A DNA stretch of 64,000 nt. Source: CALOBA01 sp942491465. Its GTDB lineage: Bacteria > Pseudomonadota > Gammaproteobacteria > Chromatiales > Chromatiaceae. Positions 37,756-46,213 of the stretch are shown here, one piece after another. How positions within the stretch are numbered: position 1 is the stretch's first letter; the number at the start of each line of letters is the position of its first letter. The notes below the pieces were generated by a model that was given only the letters and a program-made list of their open reading frames with translations, made no database searches and had not been told where the DNA came from. The stretch is taken from assembly GCA_942491465.1 (NCBI GenBank), contig CALOBA010000084.1, positions 1-64,000 of the forward strand, written 5' to 3'. The position numbers and the translations under genes are program-made.

Positions 37756-38430
37756 TCAGTCCGCGGCGACGGCGCCGCGAATGGCGTCGAGCAAGGCGAT
37801 GATGCGCTGGTGCTTCATCTTCCAGGCCGCCTTGTTGACGATCAGCCGCGAGCTGATGTCGCAGATGTGCTCCAGGGGCACCAGGCCGTTGGCCTTCAGG
37901 GTGTTGCCGCTCTCCACCAGGTCGACGATCAGGTCGGACAGGCCGACGATGGGTGCCAACTCCATGGAGCCGTAAAGCTTGATGATCTCCACCTGCTTGC
38001 CTTGGGCGGCGAAGTGGCGCTCGGCGCAGCGGGTGTATTTGGTGGCGATGCGCAGCCGCCCGGGGCCGGTGCGTGCCGGGCCGTCGCCGGGCGGATGGCC
38101 GGCGACCATCATGCGACAGCGCGCGATGCGCAGGTCCAGCGGCTCGTAGAGGCCCTCGCCGCCGTGCTCCAAGAGCACGTCCTTGCCGGCGATGCCGACG
38201 TCGGCGGCGCCGTACTGCACATAGGTCGGCACATCGCTGGCGCGGATCAGCACCAGCTTCACCTGCGCGTCGTTGGTGGCCAGGATCAGCTTGCGGCTCT
38301 TGTCCGGGTCATCCAGCGGCCGGATGCCGGCGGCGGCGAGCAGCGGCAGCGACTGCTCGAAGATGCGCCCCTTCGACAGGGCGATGGTCAGCGCCGCGGC
38401 GCTGGGCTCGGGGGAGGCGTTCTGGGACAT
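37756..38430 (-). CDS. hisG: ATP phosphoribosyltransferase, short form
   Basis: A 224-residue catalytic subunit that starts histidine synthesis from ATP and PRPP. Motifs: LTIALSKGRIFEQSLPLL, VPTYVQYGAADVGIAGKDVLLE, RIATKYTRCAERHFAAQG, VEIIKLYGSMELAPIVGLSDLIVDLVESGNTLKANGL. It lacks the C-terminal regulatory domain of the long form and so needs HisZ, which is not in this window. It follows murA by 8 bases. Confidence 0.95.
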   Translation of the reverse strand: MSQNASPEPSAAALTIALSKGRIFEQSLPLLAAAGIRPLDDPDKSRKLILATNDAQVKLVLIRASDVPTYVQYGAADVGIAGKDVLLEHGGEGLYEPLDLRIARCRMMVAGHPPGDGPARTGPGRLRIATKYTRCAERHFAAQGKQVEIIKLYGSMELAPIVGLSDLIVDLVESGNTLKANGLVPLEHICDISSRLIVNKAAWKMKHQRIIALLDAIRGAVAAD

Positions 38431-38438
38431 GACGTAAT

Positions 38439-39698
38439 TCAGCGGGAAGCGCGGCGGATGACGGCACCGAGGCCGGAGAGCTTCTCCTCGATGTGATCGT
38501 AGCCGCGGTCGATGTGATAGATGCGATCCACCAGCGTCTCGCCGTCGGCCACCAGGGCCGCGAGCACGAGACTGGCGGAGGCGCGAAGATCCGTGGCCAT
38601 CACCGGTGCCGCCGTCAGCCGCTCAAGGCCGCGGCAGATGGCCAGGTTGCCCTCGACACGGATGTCCGCCCCCATGCGCTGGAGCTCCTGGGCGTGCATG
38701 AAGCGGTTCTCGAAGACGTTCTCGGCGACGGTGGCGACCCCATCGGCGATGCTGTTCAAGGCGCAGAACTGGGCCTGCATGTCGGTGGGGAAACCGGGGT
38801 GCGGTGCGGTATGGATACTGACCGCCCGCGGGCGCCGGCCACCCATGTCCAGTTCGATCCAGTCGGCGCCGGTTGTGATCTCGGCGCCGGCGTCGCGCAG
38901 CTTCGCCAGCACGGCATCGAGCAGATCGGCGCGGGTATCGCGCACCCGCACCCGCCCGCCGGTCATTGCGGCGCCGACCAGGTAGGTGCCGGTCTCGATG
39001 CGGTCGGGCAGGATGCGATATTCGGTCCCGTGCAGCCGCTCCACGCCATCGATGACGATGGTGTCGCTGCCGGCACCGCTGATCCGCGCCCCCATGGCGT
39101 TGAGGAAGTCGGCGAGATCCACCACCTCGGGCTCGCGGGCGGCGTTCTCCAGCACCGTGCGCCCATCCGCCAGGGCCGCCGCCATCAGCAGGTTCTCGGT
39201 GCCGGTGACGGTAACGATGTCCATCACGAAGCGGGCACCGCGCAGACGCCCGGCCTTGGCACGGACGTAGCCGTTCTCGACGCGGATGTCGGCCCCCATC
39301 GCCCGCATGCCTTCGATGTGCAGATTGACCGGACGCGCACCGATGGCGCAGCCCCCGGGCAGCGAGACCTCGGCCTCGCCGAAGCGCGCGAGCAGTGGGC
39401 CGAGCACGAGGATCGACGCACGCATGGTCTTGACCAGATCATACGGGGCGGCGCAGCTGGTGATCGACGTGGCGTCGGCATGGACCTGCATGCGCTCGTC
39501 GATGGTCAGCTGCACACCCATGCGGCCGAGCAGTTCCATGGTCGTGGTGATGTCGCGCAGGTGCGGGACGTTCGACAGCGTGGTCGGCCCCTCGGCCAGC
39601 AGCGTTGCGGCGAGGATCGGCAGTGCCGCGTTCTTGGCCCCGGAGGCGCGCACCTCGCCGTTGAGCCGATGCCCGCCCTGGATCAGCAGCTTATCCAA
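38439..39698 (-). CDS. murA: UDP-N-acetylglucosamine 1-carboxyvinyltransferase
   Basis: A 419-residue enzyme of the first committed step of peptidoglycan synthesis, the fosfomycin target. Motifs: LLIQGGHRLNGEVRASGAKNAALPILAATLLAEGP, the catalytic loop LPGGCAIGARPVNLHIEGM with the active-site Cys, DRIETGTYLVGAAMTGG and PTDMQAQFCAL. The start is TTG 39698 (DKLLIQGGHRL), since no ATG is suitable; it overlaps the end of mlaB by 8 bases. The order mla-murA-hisG is normal for gammaproteobacteria, except that ibaG (bolA-like) is missing between mlaB and murA. Confidence 0.94.
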   Translation of the reverse strand: MDKLLIQGGHRLNGEVRASGAKNAALPILAATLLAEGPTTLSNVPHLRDITTTMELLGRMGVQLTIDERMQVHADATSITSCAAPYDLVKTMRASILVLGPLLARFGEAEVSLPGGCAIGARPVNLHIEGMRAMGADIRVENGYVRAKAGRLRGARFVMDIVTVTGTENLLMAAALADGRTVLENAAREPEVVDLADFLNAMGARISGAGSDTIVIDGVERLHGTEYRILPDRIETGTYLVGAAMTGGRVRVRDTRADLLDAVLAKLRDAGAEITTGADWIELDMGGRRPRAVSIHTAPHPGFPTDMQAQFCALNSIADGVATVAENVFENRFMHAQELQRMGADIRVEGNLAICRGLERLTAAPVMATDLRASASLVLAALVADGETLVDRIYHIDRGYDHIEEKLSGLGAVIRRASR

Positions 39699-40017
39699 CG
39701 CGCACCGCCTCGGCCGCCGGCGGGTCCGACCGCAGTACGTCGCCGAGATTGCACAGATCGGCAATCCGCGCCATGGCGTCGGGCCAGTGCACGAAGCGCA
39801 GCCGCGCATCGGCACGGCGCGCCTGGCTGGACCATTCCAGCAGCAGCGCAACGGCCGCGCTGTTGCTGCGGCCAACGTCGGCCAGGTCGATGGTGATCTG
39901 CGATGCCCCGTCCGCCCACAGGCGTCGCCCCTCCCGCGCCAGCGCCGGGACGCTGGTCAGATCCAGGTCGCCGGATAGCTTGAACCGTCCGGGCGCGGTC
40001 TGTGTCAGAGTCGCCAA
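39691..40017 (-). CDS. mlaB: MlaB STAS-domain protein
   Basis: A 108-residue STAS protein that binds MlaF and is needed for activity of the MlaFEDB phospholipid transporter. Motifs: FKLSGDLDLTSVPALAREGRRLW and ITIDLADVGRSNSAAVALLLEWSSQAR, in which the Ser-Asn-Ser segment at the helix cap is typical, then RFVHWPDAMARIADLCNL. TTG 40017 is taken as the start, right after the mlaC stop at 40020-40022; the longer open frame upstream is the shadow of mlaC. Confidence 0.85.
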   Translation of the reverse strand: MATLTQTAPGRFKLSGDLDLTSVPALAREGRRLWADGASQITIDLADVGRSNSAAVALLLEWSSQARRADARLRFVHWPDAMARIADLCNLGDVLRSDPPAAEAVRVG

Positions 40018-40019
40018 GC

Positions 40020-40643
40020 TCAGGTGCCCCTGGCATTCTTGGCGTCGAGCTCGGCGATCAGCCCGTCGATGCCGCCGCGGGCGAGCACGCTGCGGAACTG
40101 CGTGCGGTAGTTGGAGATCAGGCTCACGTTCTCGATGACCACGTCGTAGACCTTCCAGCTGCCGGACTTGCGGTGCAGCCGGTAGTCGATGGGGATCGGC
40201 GTCGAACCCGGCGCCTGGACCTGGGTCTGGACCAGCACGGTCCCCTTGCGGGTACCGGGCGTCTCCTTCTTGTACACAACCTTTTCGCCGGAATACTTCA
40301 GCAGCGACTTGGCATAGGTGCGCACCAGGACCTCGCGGAAGCCCTTGACCAGCGCCTTGCGCTGGGCCGGGGTTGCCTTGCGCCAATCGCGCCCGACCGC
40401 GGCCTGGGTGATCAGCTCGAAGTCGAAGTGCGGTGCCAGGATGCTCCCGACCAGGTTGTAGATCAGCCGGGGATCGGCGTCGATCTCGGCGCGTTGGGTC
40501 TCCAGCGCCCCCAACATGCGCTCGGCGGTGCGTTTCACCATCGCCGTGGCGGAGCCGTCGGTCTGGGCGCCGGCCAGGGGCACCAGCAACAGGAGTCCGG
40601 CCAGAATGGCCGCGATGCTTGGCGTCAGTCGTTTCATGTTCAA
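40020..40643 (-). CDS. mlaC: MlaC periplasmic phospholipid carrier
   Basis: A 207-residue periplasmic protein that ferries phospholipid between the outer-membrane MlaA and inner-membrane MlaFEDB complexes. It has a signal peptide (MKRLTPSIAAILAGLLLLVPLAGA) and the MlaC core (HFDFELITQAAVGRDWRKATPAQRKALVKGFREVLVRTYAKSLLKYSGEKVVYK, then YRLHRKSGSWKVYDVVIENVSLISNYRTQFRSVLARGGIDGLIAEL). The start overlaps the mlaD stop by 4 bases. Confidence 0.94.
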   Translation of the reverse strand: MNMKRLTPSIAAILAGLLLLVPLAGAQTDGSATAMVKRTAERMLGALETQRAEIDADPRLIYNLVGSILAPHFDFELITQAAVGRDWRKATPAQRKALVKGFREVLVRTYAKSLLKYSGEKVVYKKETPGTRKGTVLVQTQVQAPGSTPIPIDYRLHRKSGSWKVYDVVIENVSLISNYRTQFRSVLARGGIDGLIAELDAKNARGT

Positions 40644-41104
40644 CCTTCCTCTGCCTTACTGAATAGGAATTGTCCGATGATCTGCTCCAGGACCAGCGCG
40701 GACTGGGTATGCTCGACCTGATCGCCTTCGGCGAGGTTGTCGAGGCTGCCCCCCGGGTCCAGGCCGATGTATTGCTCGCCGAGCAGACCGGCGGTGTAGA
40801 TGTTGGCGAAGGTGTCCGTCGGGATGCGGTCGAAGGCCGGATCGATGCGCACCGTCACCAGCGCCTGGAAGCTGTCCTGGTCCAGGGCGATGGCCTCGAC
40901 GCGGCCGACCTTGACGCCGGCGATACTCACCGGCGAGCGGACCTTGAGGCTGCCGACGTTGTCGAAACGGGCCTGAATGCTGTAGCCGTCGCCGCCGCCG
41001 CCCGCACTCAGATTGCTGACCTTCATGGCCAGAAAGAACAGGGCGACCAGGCCGGCCGCCATGAAGGCGCCGACCAGCAGCTCCATGGTGCGCATCTTTG
41101 CCAT
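40640..41104 (-). CDS. mlaD: MlaD inner-membrane MCE protein
   Basis: A 154-residue single-pass MCE protein that forms the hexameric lipid-binding ring of the Mla transporter. It has one helix (ELLVGAFMAAGLVALFFLAMKV) and one MCE domain (YSIQARFDNVGSLKVRSPVSIAGVKVGRVEAIALD, then ANIYTAGLLGEQYIGLDPGG). It ends with HTQSALVLEQIIGQFLFS, the C-terminal hydrophobic helix that lines the pore. Confidence 0.95.
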   Translation of the reverse strand: MAKMRTMELLVGAFMAAGLVALFFLAMKVSNLSAGGGGDGYSIQARFDNVGSLKVRSPVSIAGVKVGRVEAIALDQDSFQALVTVRIDPAFDRIPTDTFANIYTAGLLGEQYIGLDPGGSLDNLAEGDQVEHTQSALVLEQIIGQFLFSKAEEG

Positions 41105-41107
41105 TGT

Positions 41108-41914
41108 TTAATCTCCGAACATCAGTGCCGTGAGGACGAAATCCAGCCCCAGGACGGCCAGGGCGGACTGCACCACGGTGCGGGTGGTGGCGCGGCTGAC
41201 ACCGGCCGCCGTCGGCTCGGCATCATAGCCCTCGTAGAGCGCGATCCAGGTCACGACGATACCGAAGACCAGGCTCTTGATGACGCCGTTGAGCAGATCT
41301 TCGCTAAATTCGATCTTGGCCTGCATCTGGCTCCAGAAGGCACCGTCGTCGATGCCGAGCAGGCCGACGCCGACGAACCAGCCGCCGACCACGCCCAGGG
41401 CGCTGAACATCGCCGCCAGCAGTGGCATCGACAGGAAACCGCCGAAGAAGCGCGGTGTCAGTATCCGCTTGACCGGATCGACGGCCATCATCTCCAGGCC
41501 GGAGAGCTGCTCGGTGGCCTTCATCAGACCGATCTCGGCGGTCAGCGCCGAGCCGGCCCGGCCCGCCACCAGCAGCGCGGTGACCACCGGCCCGAGCTCG
41601 CGTACCAGTGATGCGGCCACCATGACCCCCAGGCTTTCCTCGGCACCGAACTGCGACAGCACATAATAGCCCTGGAGCGCCAGGACCATGCCGACGAACA
41701 GGCCGGAGACGATGATGATCAGCATCGACAGCACGCCGACGGCGAATAGCTGCGCGATCAGCAACCGCGGCCGCACCAGCATGGACGGCAGCCCGGCGAC
41801 CACGTCGAACAGCAGCAGGTGGGCGCGCCCGAGTCCGGAGACCACGCGCAGGCCGGAGCGGCCGAGTCGCGCCACCGGCTCCAACAGTCCGGTCTTCTGC
41901 TCGGGCTCGCTCAC
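41108..41914 (-). CDS. mlaE: MlaE permease
   Basis: A 268-residue ABC permease of the phospholipid transporter. Motifs: FVGMVLALQGYYVLSQFGAEESLGVMVAASLVRELGPVVTALLVAGRAGSALTAEIGLMKATEQLSGLEMMAVDPVKRILTPRFFGGFLSMPLL, the MlaE signature. About six membrane helices. Starts 4 bases inside the mlaF end. Confidence 0.95.
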   Translation of the reverse strand: MSEPEQKTGLLEPVARLGRSGLRVVSGLGRAHLLLFDVVAGLPSMLVRPRLLIAQLFAVGVLSMLIIIVSGLFVGMVLALQGYYVLSQFGAEESLGVMVAASLVRELGPVVTALLVAGRAGSALTAEIGLMKATEQLSGLEMMAVDPVKRILTPRFFGGFLSMPLLAAMFSALGVVGGWFVGVGLLGIDDGAFWSQMQAKIEFSEDLLNGVIKSLVFGIVVTWIALYEGYDAEPTAAGVSRATTRTVVQSALAVLGLDFVLTALMFGD

Positions 41915-42768
41915 GCCAGCAGCTCCTCGTGCAGCGGTGGCGCCGGGTAGTGGAAATGGACCGGCCCGTCCGGCTCCCCACCGATGAACTGACGTACCCA
42001 GGGCGACTCCGATCCGGCGATCTGTGCCGGCGTGCCGGCCGCCATCAGTTGTCCGCCGGCGATCAGGTAGATCCGGTCGGCAATGGCCGCGGTCTCTGCG
42101 ACGTCGTGGGAGACCACGACGCTGGTCATCTGCGCGGCGTCGTTCAGGTGCCGGATCAGGTCCACCAGCACGCCCAGGGAGATCGGATCCTGACCGGTGA
42201 AGGGCTCGTCGTAGAGGATCATCATCGGGTCAAGCGCCATGGCCCGGGCCAGGGCGACCCGACGCGCCATGCCGCCGGAGATCTGGCTCGGCATCAATCC
42301 CGCCGCCCCGCGCAGACCGACCGCCTCCAGCTTTATGAGCACCAGCCGACGCAGCAGTGAAGGCGACAGCTTGGTGTGCTCGCGCAGCGGGTAGGCGACA
42401 TTCTCGAAGACGTTCAGATCGGTGAGCAGGGCGCCGCTCTGAAACAGCATGCCCATGCGCTTGCGCAATGTGTAGAGGGCCGAGCGGCCGAGCTGGTGGA
42501 CATCCTCGCCGTCGACCTCGATGGTGCCGGCGTCCGGGCGCAGCTGACCGGCGATGAGCTTCAGCAGCGTCGTCTTGCCGGTGCCGCTCGGACCCATGAT
42601 CGCCGTGACTTGGCCCCGCGGGATGTCGAGATCAACCCCGTCGAACACGACCCGTTCGCCGCGCCGGAAGCACAGGTTGCGAATGCGCACCAGTATGGCC
42701 GGATCGCGGGCGTCGGGACTTGCGAGGTCGGAGCTGTGGGTCGGCGGGGGGGGCGTGCCGTTCCCCAT
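41911..42768 (-). CDS. mlaF: MlaF ATP-binding protein
   Basis: A 285-residue ABC ATPase that powers MlaE. Walker A GPSGTGKTT, Q-loop RMGMLFQSGALLTDLNVFENVAYPL, signature SQISGGMARRVALARAMALDP, Walker B MMILYDEPFTGQDPISLG and the switch His in VVVSHDVAETAAIADRIYLI are all present. The start at ATG 42768 gives a 20-residue polar lead before the domain; a nearer start is possible. First gene of mlaFEDCB-murA-hisG. Confidence 0.95.
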   Translation of the reverse strand: MGNGTPPPPTHSSDLASPDARDPAILVRIRNLCFRRGERVVFDGVDLDIPRGQVTAIMGPSGTGKTTLLKLIAGQLRPDAGTIEVDGEDVHQLGRSALYTLRKRMGMLFQSGALLTDLNVFENVAYPLREHTKLSPSLLRRLVLIKLEAVGLRGAAGLMPSQISGGMARRVALARAMALDPMMILYDEPFTGQDPISLGVLVDLIRHLNDAAQMTSVVVSHDVAETAAIADRIYLIAGGQLMAAGTPAQIAGSESPWVRQFIGGEPDGPVHFHYPAPPLHEELLA

Positions 42769-42844
42769 GGGTGGTCTCCCTGGGCCAGGGGCGCGGGCGG
42801 TGGATTGAAGATGACCGGGATTGTCTGTGCCTGGGACGCGGGCG

Positions 42845-43414
42845 TCAAGGCCAGCCGAGCAGCTCGGCGATGGTGCGCCAGCGCAGTACCGTCCCCACGG
42901 CAGGGGGCTCGAGCAGCAACAGCAGGGGGACGGCGCCGCAATCCTGCCGCAGTGTCTCCAGGCGACCCCGAACGCTGCGCGGGTGCTCGTCAGGCGCGGC
43001 GCATAGCTGTAGGGCCAGGCCCCGGCCATGGGGCGCGCCCCCGGCGTCGGCGAGCGCGGCCATGTCCGCGACGCGGTGCCAGCGCGGCGTCTGCGCGTGC
43101 GCAGTCGTCGGTGGTGCAGGGTCGACGAGCCCGGCGAGTCGGTCGCCGAGGGCGCGTTGGGCGCGGCTGGCCGCTCGGGCTGCGGCCGGTGGCGGTGGCA
43201 GCTCCAGGTAGAAGCGAAAGCCCGCAGGGACATCGCCGCCCCAGTCCGTCAGCGTCTGCTCGGGGCGAGCGGTCCAGTCCTCCGCAGGCAGGTAAACGGC
43301 CCCGAGGGCGTTGGCGAAATAGCTCAGGCGCCAGTCGGCGGGCAGGTCGTCGGGGTAGAAGTCGGCGCCGTCGGCGAGCCTGTCCCAGCCTTGGCAGACG
43401 ATGTCGATGGGCAT
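42845..43414 (-). CDS. Protein of unknown function, DUF72-like features
   Basis: A 189-residue protein with no membrane segment. It has FYPDDLPADWRLSYFANALGAVYLPAEDW near residue 20 and LTDWGGDVPAGFRFYLELPPPP in the middle. These recall the FYPEDW and PxxFxFxxKxP motifs of DUF72 TIM-barrel proteins, but the protein is shorter than that family (about 230-290). The ATG 43414 is preferred to the upstream one because the extra 14 codons lack conservation features. It lies 76 bases upstream of mlaF and may be co-transcribed. Function unknown. Confidence 0.6.
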   Translation of the reverse strand: MPIDIVCQGWDRLADGADFYPDDLPADWRLSYFANALGAVYLPAEDWTARPEQTLTDWGGDVPAGFRFYLELPPPPAAARAASRAQRALGDRLAGLVDPAPPTTAHAQTPRWHRVADMAALADAGGAPHGRGLALQLCAAPDEHPRSVRGRLETLRQDCGAVPLLLLLEPPAVGTVLRWRTIAELLGWP

Positions 43415-43467
43415 GCTGGCAACGCGGCCTGAGTGATTGGAACGACGGGATTGCAAGGCGCTGATTA

Positions 43468-43495
43468 GGAAAACGCTGAATTATTCAGCATCTCC
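43468..43495. repeat. Palindrome around CGCTGAATTATTCAGC, diverged copy
   Basis: The 16-base core CGCTGAATTATTCAGC at 43474-43489 is also the core of the perfect 29-base palindrome at 62826-62854. The right outer arm here has diverged (ATCTCC instead of GTTTCC). It lies in the divergent gap before kdsC. Confidence 0.7.
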
Positions 43496-43648
43496 TTGCG
43501 GGCGGGCTGCTGCAGTTACGTCGAGGTTCCGCCTTGGGAGATGGCGGCGAGCGGAGGACGCGCTATCATAGCGCCAACGCTCGTTAGCCGGTCGAGGGCG
43601 CCGCGATGATGCGGTCTGCCGATCGCGACCGATCACCGGAGACCTTCA

Positions 43649-44170
43649 ATGCAGGATATCCTCGATCGCGCCAACCGCATCCGCGCCGTCATCTTCGACG
43701 TCGACGGCGTGCTCACCGACGGCAGCCTCTTTATCGGCGATGATGGCCAGGAGTATAAGGCGTTCAACTCCCGTGACGGACATGGCATGGTCATGCTGCG
43801 CGACAGCGGCGTGGTGCTCGGCGTCATCACCGGTCGCCGCTCCGAGGTGGTACGCATCCGTATGCACAGTCTCGGCGTCAGCCACGTCTATCAGGGGCGG
43901 CGCGACAAGCTGCCGGCCTATGCCGATCTCAAGGAGTCGCTCAAGCTCGACGACAGCCGCATCGCCTACGTCGGCGACGACGTCGTCGATCTGCCGGTGC
44001 TGCGACAGGTCGGACTCGCCGTTGCCGTTGCCGACGCCCATCCCCTGGTCCGCGAGCAGGCCCATTGGTGCACGCCCTCGCCGGGCGGTCGCGGGGCCGC
44101 ACGGGAGGTCTGCGAACTCATCCTTCGCGCCCAGGGCCAGCTCGATGCGGCCCTGGCGCCCTACCGGTAA
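43649..44170 (+). CDS. kdsC: 3-deoxy-D-manno-octulosonate 8-phosphate phosphatase
   Basis: A 173-residue HAD-family phosphatase that makes Kdo for lipopolysaccharide. Motifs: VIFDVDGVLTDGSLFIGDDGQEYKAFNSRDGHGMVMLRDSGV (nucleophile and acid Asp in DxD), GVITGRRS, KLPAYADLKESL and the metal site YVGDDVVDLPVLRQVGLAVAVADAHPLV. First of a plus-strand run into lptC; kdsD, its usual upstream neighbour, is absent. Confidence 0.95.
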   Translation: MQDILDRANRIRAVIFDVDGVLTDGSLFIGDDGQEYKAFNSRDGHGMVMLRDSGVVLGVITGRRSEVVRIRMHSLGVSHVYQGRRDKLPAYADLKESLKLDDSRIAYVGDDVVDLPVLRQVGLAVAVADAHPLVREQAHWCTPSPGGRGAAREVCELILRAQGQLDAALAPYR

Positions 44171-44189
44171 GCGCTGAGGATCGGGGCGC

Positions 44190-44834
44190 TTGGGTGGCTT
44201 CACCTTCGACGGGGTACGCCGGGTCTTGCTGGTGCTGGTGCTGGCGGCGATCGGCATCATCGCCTGGTGGCTCCAGCGCGAGGGGCCCCGGGTGACCGTC
44301 GATCCGGGGCCGGATCGACATCTGCCGGACTATATCGCCGACGACCTGCACGTGCTCACCATGGATGAGGGCGGTCGGCCGGCACGGCGCTTGTGGACGC
44401 CACAGCTGCGCCATTATCCCGACGACGACAGCAGCGAGCTGGAGCAGCCGCGTATGACCCTGTATCGCGGTGACGGGCCGCCCTGGAAGGCCGAGTCGCA
44501 AACCGGCTGGATCGCCGGCGACGGCGTTGAGGTACTTCTGCGGGGCGATGTGCGCGTCGACCGGGAAGGCTTCGGGGACAACGCGCCGATGGCCCTGCGC
44601 ACTCGCCGGATGGTGGTACTGGAGCAGACCGACTACGCCCGCTCGGATCGTTTTGTCGAGCTGATACGGGGTGATGATTGGATCACGGCCGAGCATGGCT
44701 TAGAGGTCTGGTTCGGCGAGCCGATGCGTGTGCGCTTGTTCGGACGCAGCCGCGGCGTCTACCATGTGTCTCGGCCCGAGCCGGTTTCGACCTCGGCGCC
44801 GACTCGAAGCGAAGCCCCGAACGAGCAGCGATGA
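44190..44834 (+). CDS. lptC: LPS export system protein LptC
   Basis: A 214-residue bitopic protein of the lipopolysaccharide export bridge between LptB2FG and LptA. One N-terminal helix (VLLVLVLAAIGIIAWWLQREGP) precedes a beta-jellyroll periplasmic domain (DLHVLTMDEGGRPARRLWTPQLRHYPDDDSSELEQPRMTLYRG, DNAPMALRTRRMVVL). The start is TTG 44190; no ATG fits before the helix. The stop overlaps the lptA start. Confidence 0.87.
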   Translation: MGGFTFDGVRRVLLVLVLAAIGIIAWWLQREGPRVTVDPGPDRHLPDYIADDLHVLTMDEGGRPARRLWTPQLRHYPDDDSSELEQPRMTLYRGDGPPWKAESQTGWIAGDGVEVLLRGDVRVDREGFGDNAPMALRTRRMVVLEQTDYARSDRFVELIRGDDWITAEHGLEVWFGEPMRVRLFGRSRGVYHVSRPEPVSTSAPTRSEAPNEQR

Positions 44835-45385
44835 TCATGCGCCTCCCCCAATTGCCGAATCCAAGCCCCGCGTGGTCGGGCCATCGCTGCCGCAGTCTGG
44901 CCGCAGGGCTGGCGTTGGCGCTGATGGCCCATATCCCCGTGGTTGCGGCCCTCGAATCCGACCAGCAACAGCCGGTCTACATCGAGGCCGACGCCGTCGA
45001 ACTTGACGATCAGCAGGCATTCAGCCTCTACATCGGCAACGTGGACATCCGCCAGGGCAGTATGCGGTTGCTCGCCGACGAAGTCCTGGTGCATCACAAG
45101 GCCGATCGGCAGCCCGAGAAGATCATCGCCGTCGGCGATCCCGTCCGCTACCGCCAGCTGCTCGACAACGATCCGGACGAGGTCCGCGGGCGGGCCTTGC
45201 GCATGGAGTACGAGGCTGACCGCGAGGAGCTCACGCTGATCGAGGAGGCGGTGCTGGTCCAAGGCACCGATCGCTTCGCCAGCGACCGGATCGTTTACAA
45301 CCGCGTCACCGAGCGCGTCGTCGCCGGCTCCAGCGCCAGCGGAAGCGAGCGCGTCAAGATCCGGATCCAGCCGGAACAGCAGTGA
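44831..45385 (+). CDS. lptA: LPS export system protein LptA
   Basis: A 184-residue periplasmic bridge protein. A signal peptide (around residues 15-40, CRSLAAGLALALMAHIPVVAAL) is followed by the OstA-like core PVYIEADAVELDDQQAFSLYIGNVDIRQGSMRLLADEVLVHH and RMEYEADREELTLIEEAVLVQGTDRFASDRIVYNRVTERVVAG. ATG 44831 overlaps the lptC stop (ATGA). Confidence 0.94.
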   Translation: MIMRLPQLPNPSPAWSGHRCRSLAAGLALALMAHIPVVAALESDQQQPVYIEADAVELDDQQAFSLYIGNVDIRQGSMRLLADEVLVHHKADRQPEKIIAVGDPVRYRQLLDNDPDEVRGRALRMEYEADREELTLIEEAVLVQGTDRFASDRIVYNRVTERVVAGSSASGSERVKIRIQPEQQ

Positions 45386-46107
45386 CGACACTGACCGCGC
45401 GCGGATTGGCCAAGTCCTATCGCCGGCGTCGCGTCGTCGCCGATGTAGACCTGGCCGTGGACGCCGGCGAGGTGGTTGGCCTGCTGGGCCCGAACGGTGC
45501 CGGAAAGACCACCAGCTTTTACATGATTGTCGGTCTGATCGGCGTCGATGCGGGACATATCGAGCTTGATGGCGCCGACATCACGTTGCGGCCGATGCAC
45601 GATCGCGCCCGTGCCGGACTCAGCTATCTGGCCCAGGAGCCATCGGTGTTCCGTCGCTTGACCGCCCGGGAGAACCTGATGGCCGTGCTCGAGATCCGCC
45701 GCGACCTCGGTCGCGACGAGCGCCGCCAGCGCTGCGCCGAGCTGCTCGACGAACTCGGCATCGGCCACGTTGCCGATTCCCTGGCGCTGAGCCTGTCCGG
45801 CGGTGAGCGCCGCCGCCTGGAGATCGCCCGCGCATTGGCCGTGGAGCCGAAGGTGATGCTGCTCGACGAGCCCTTCGCCGGCGTCGATCCCATTGCCGTC
45901 GGCGACATCAAAACCATCATCGGCCAGCTGCGCGCCCGCAACATCGGCGTGCTGATCACCGACCACAACGTCCGCGAGACCCTCGACATCTGCGACCGTG
46001 CTTACATCATCAGCGAAGGTCGGGTCATTGCCGACGGTCCGCCCTCCGCGCTGCTGCAGGACGCCGAGGTCCGCGCCGTCTACCTCGGCGAGCATTTTAG
46101 GTTGTAG
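45382..46107 (+). CDS. lptB: LPS export ABC transporter ATPase LptB
   Basis: A 241-residue ATPase that powers LPS extraction from the inner membrane. Walker A GPNGAGKTTSFYMIVGL, LSYLAQEPSVFRRLTARENL, signature LSGGERRRLEIARAL, Walker B VMLLDEPFAGVDPIAV, and VLITDHNVRETLDICDRAYIISEG. The GTG start at 45382 overlaps the lptA stop by 4 bases. Confidence 0.96.
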   Translation: MTTLTARGLAKSYRRRRVVADVDLAVDAGEVVGLLGPNGAGKTTSFYMIVGLIGVDAGHIELDGADITLRPMHDRARAGLSYLAQEPSVFRRLTARENLMAVLEIRRDLGRDERRQRCAELLDELGIGHVADSLALSLSGGERRRLEIARALAVEPKVMLLDEPFAGVDPIAVGDIKTIIGQLRARNIGVLITDHNVRETLDICDRAYIISEGRVIADGPPSALLQDAEVRAVYLGEHFRL

Positions 46108-46213
46108 ACCAGCCCCGCACCTTCTCCGGCCCACATTGCCTCGATCATGGGCTAGAATCTGGTTAGGGCATTCAAGTTACGTACCACCCCCGCACCTCCG
46201 CACCCCCCTCGCG

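Noticed and set aside
43560..43574. GCGCTATCATAGCGC palindrome before kdsC as an operator
   Set aside because: It is a perfect 15-base palindrome, but it has no -35 box at a suitable distance and no matching site elsewhere apart from a partial one at the tRNA-Leu promoter, so its role cannot be supported.
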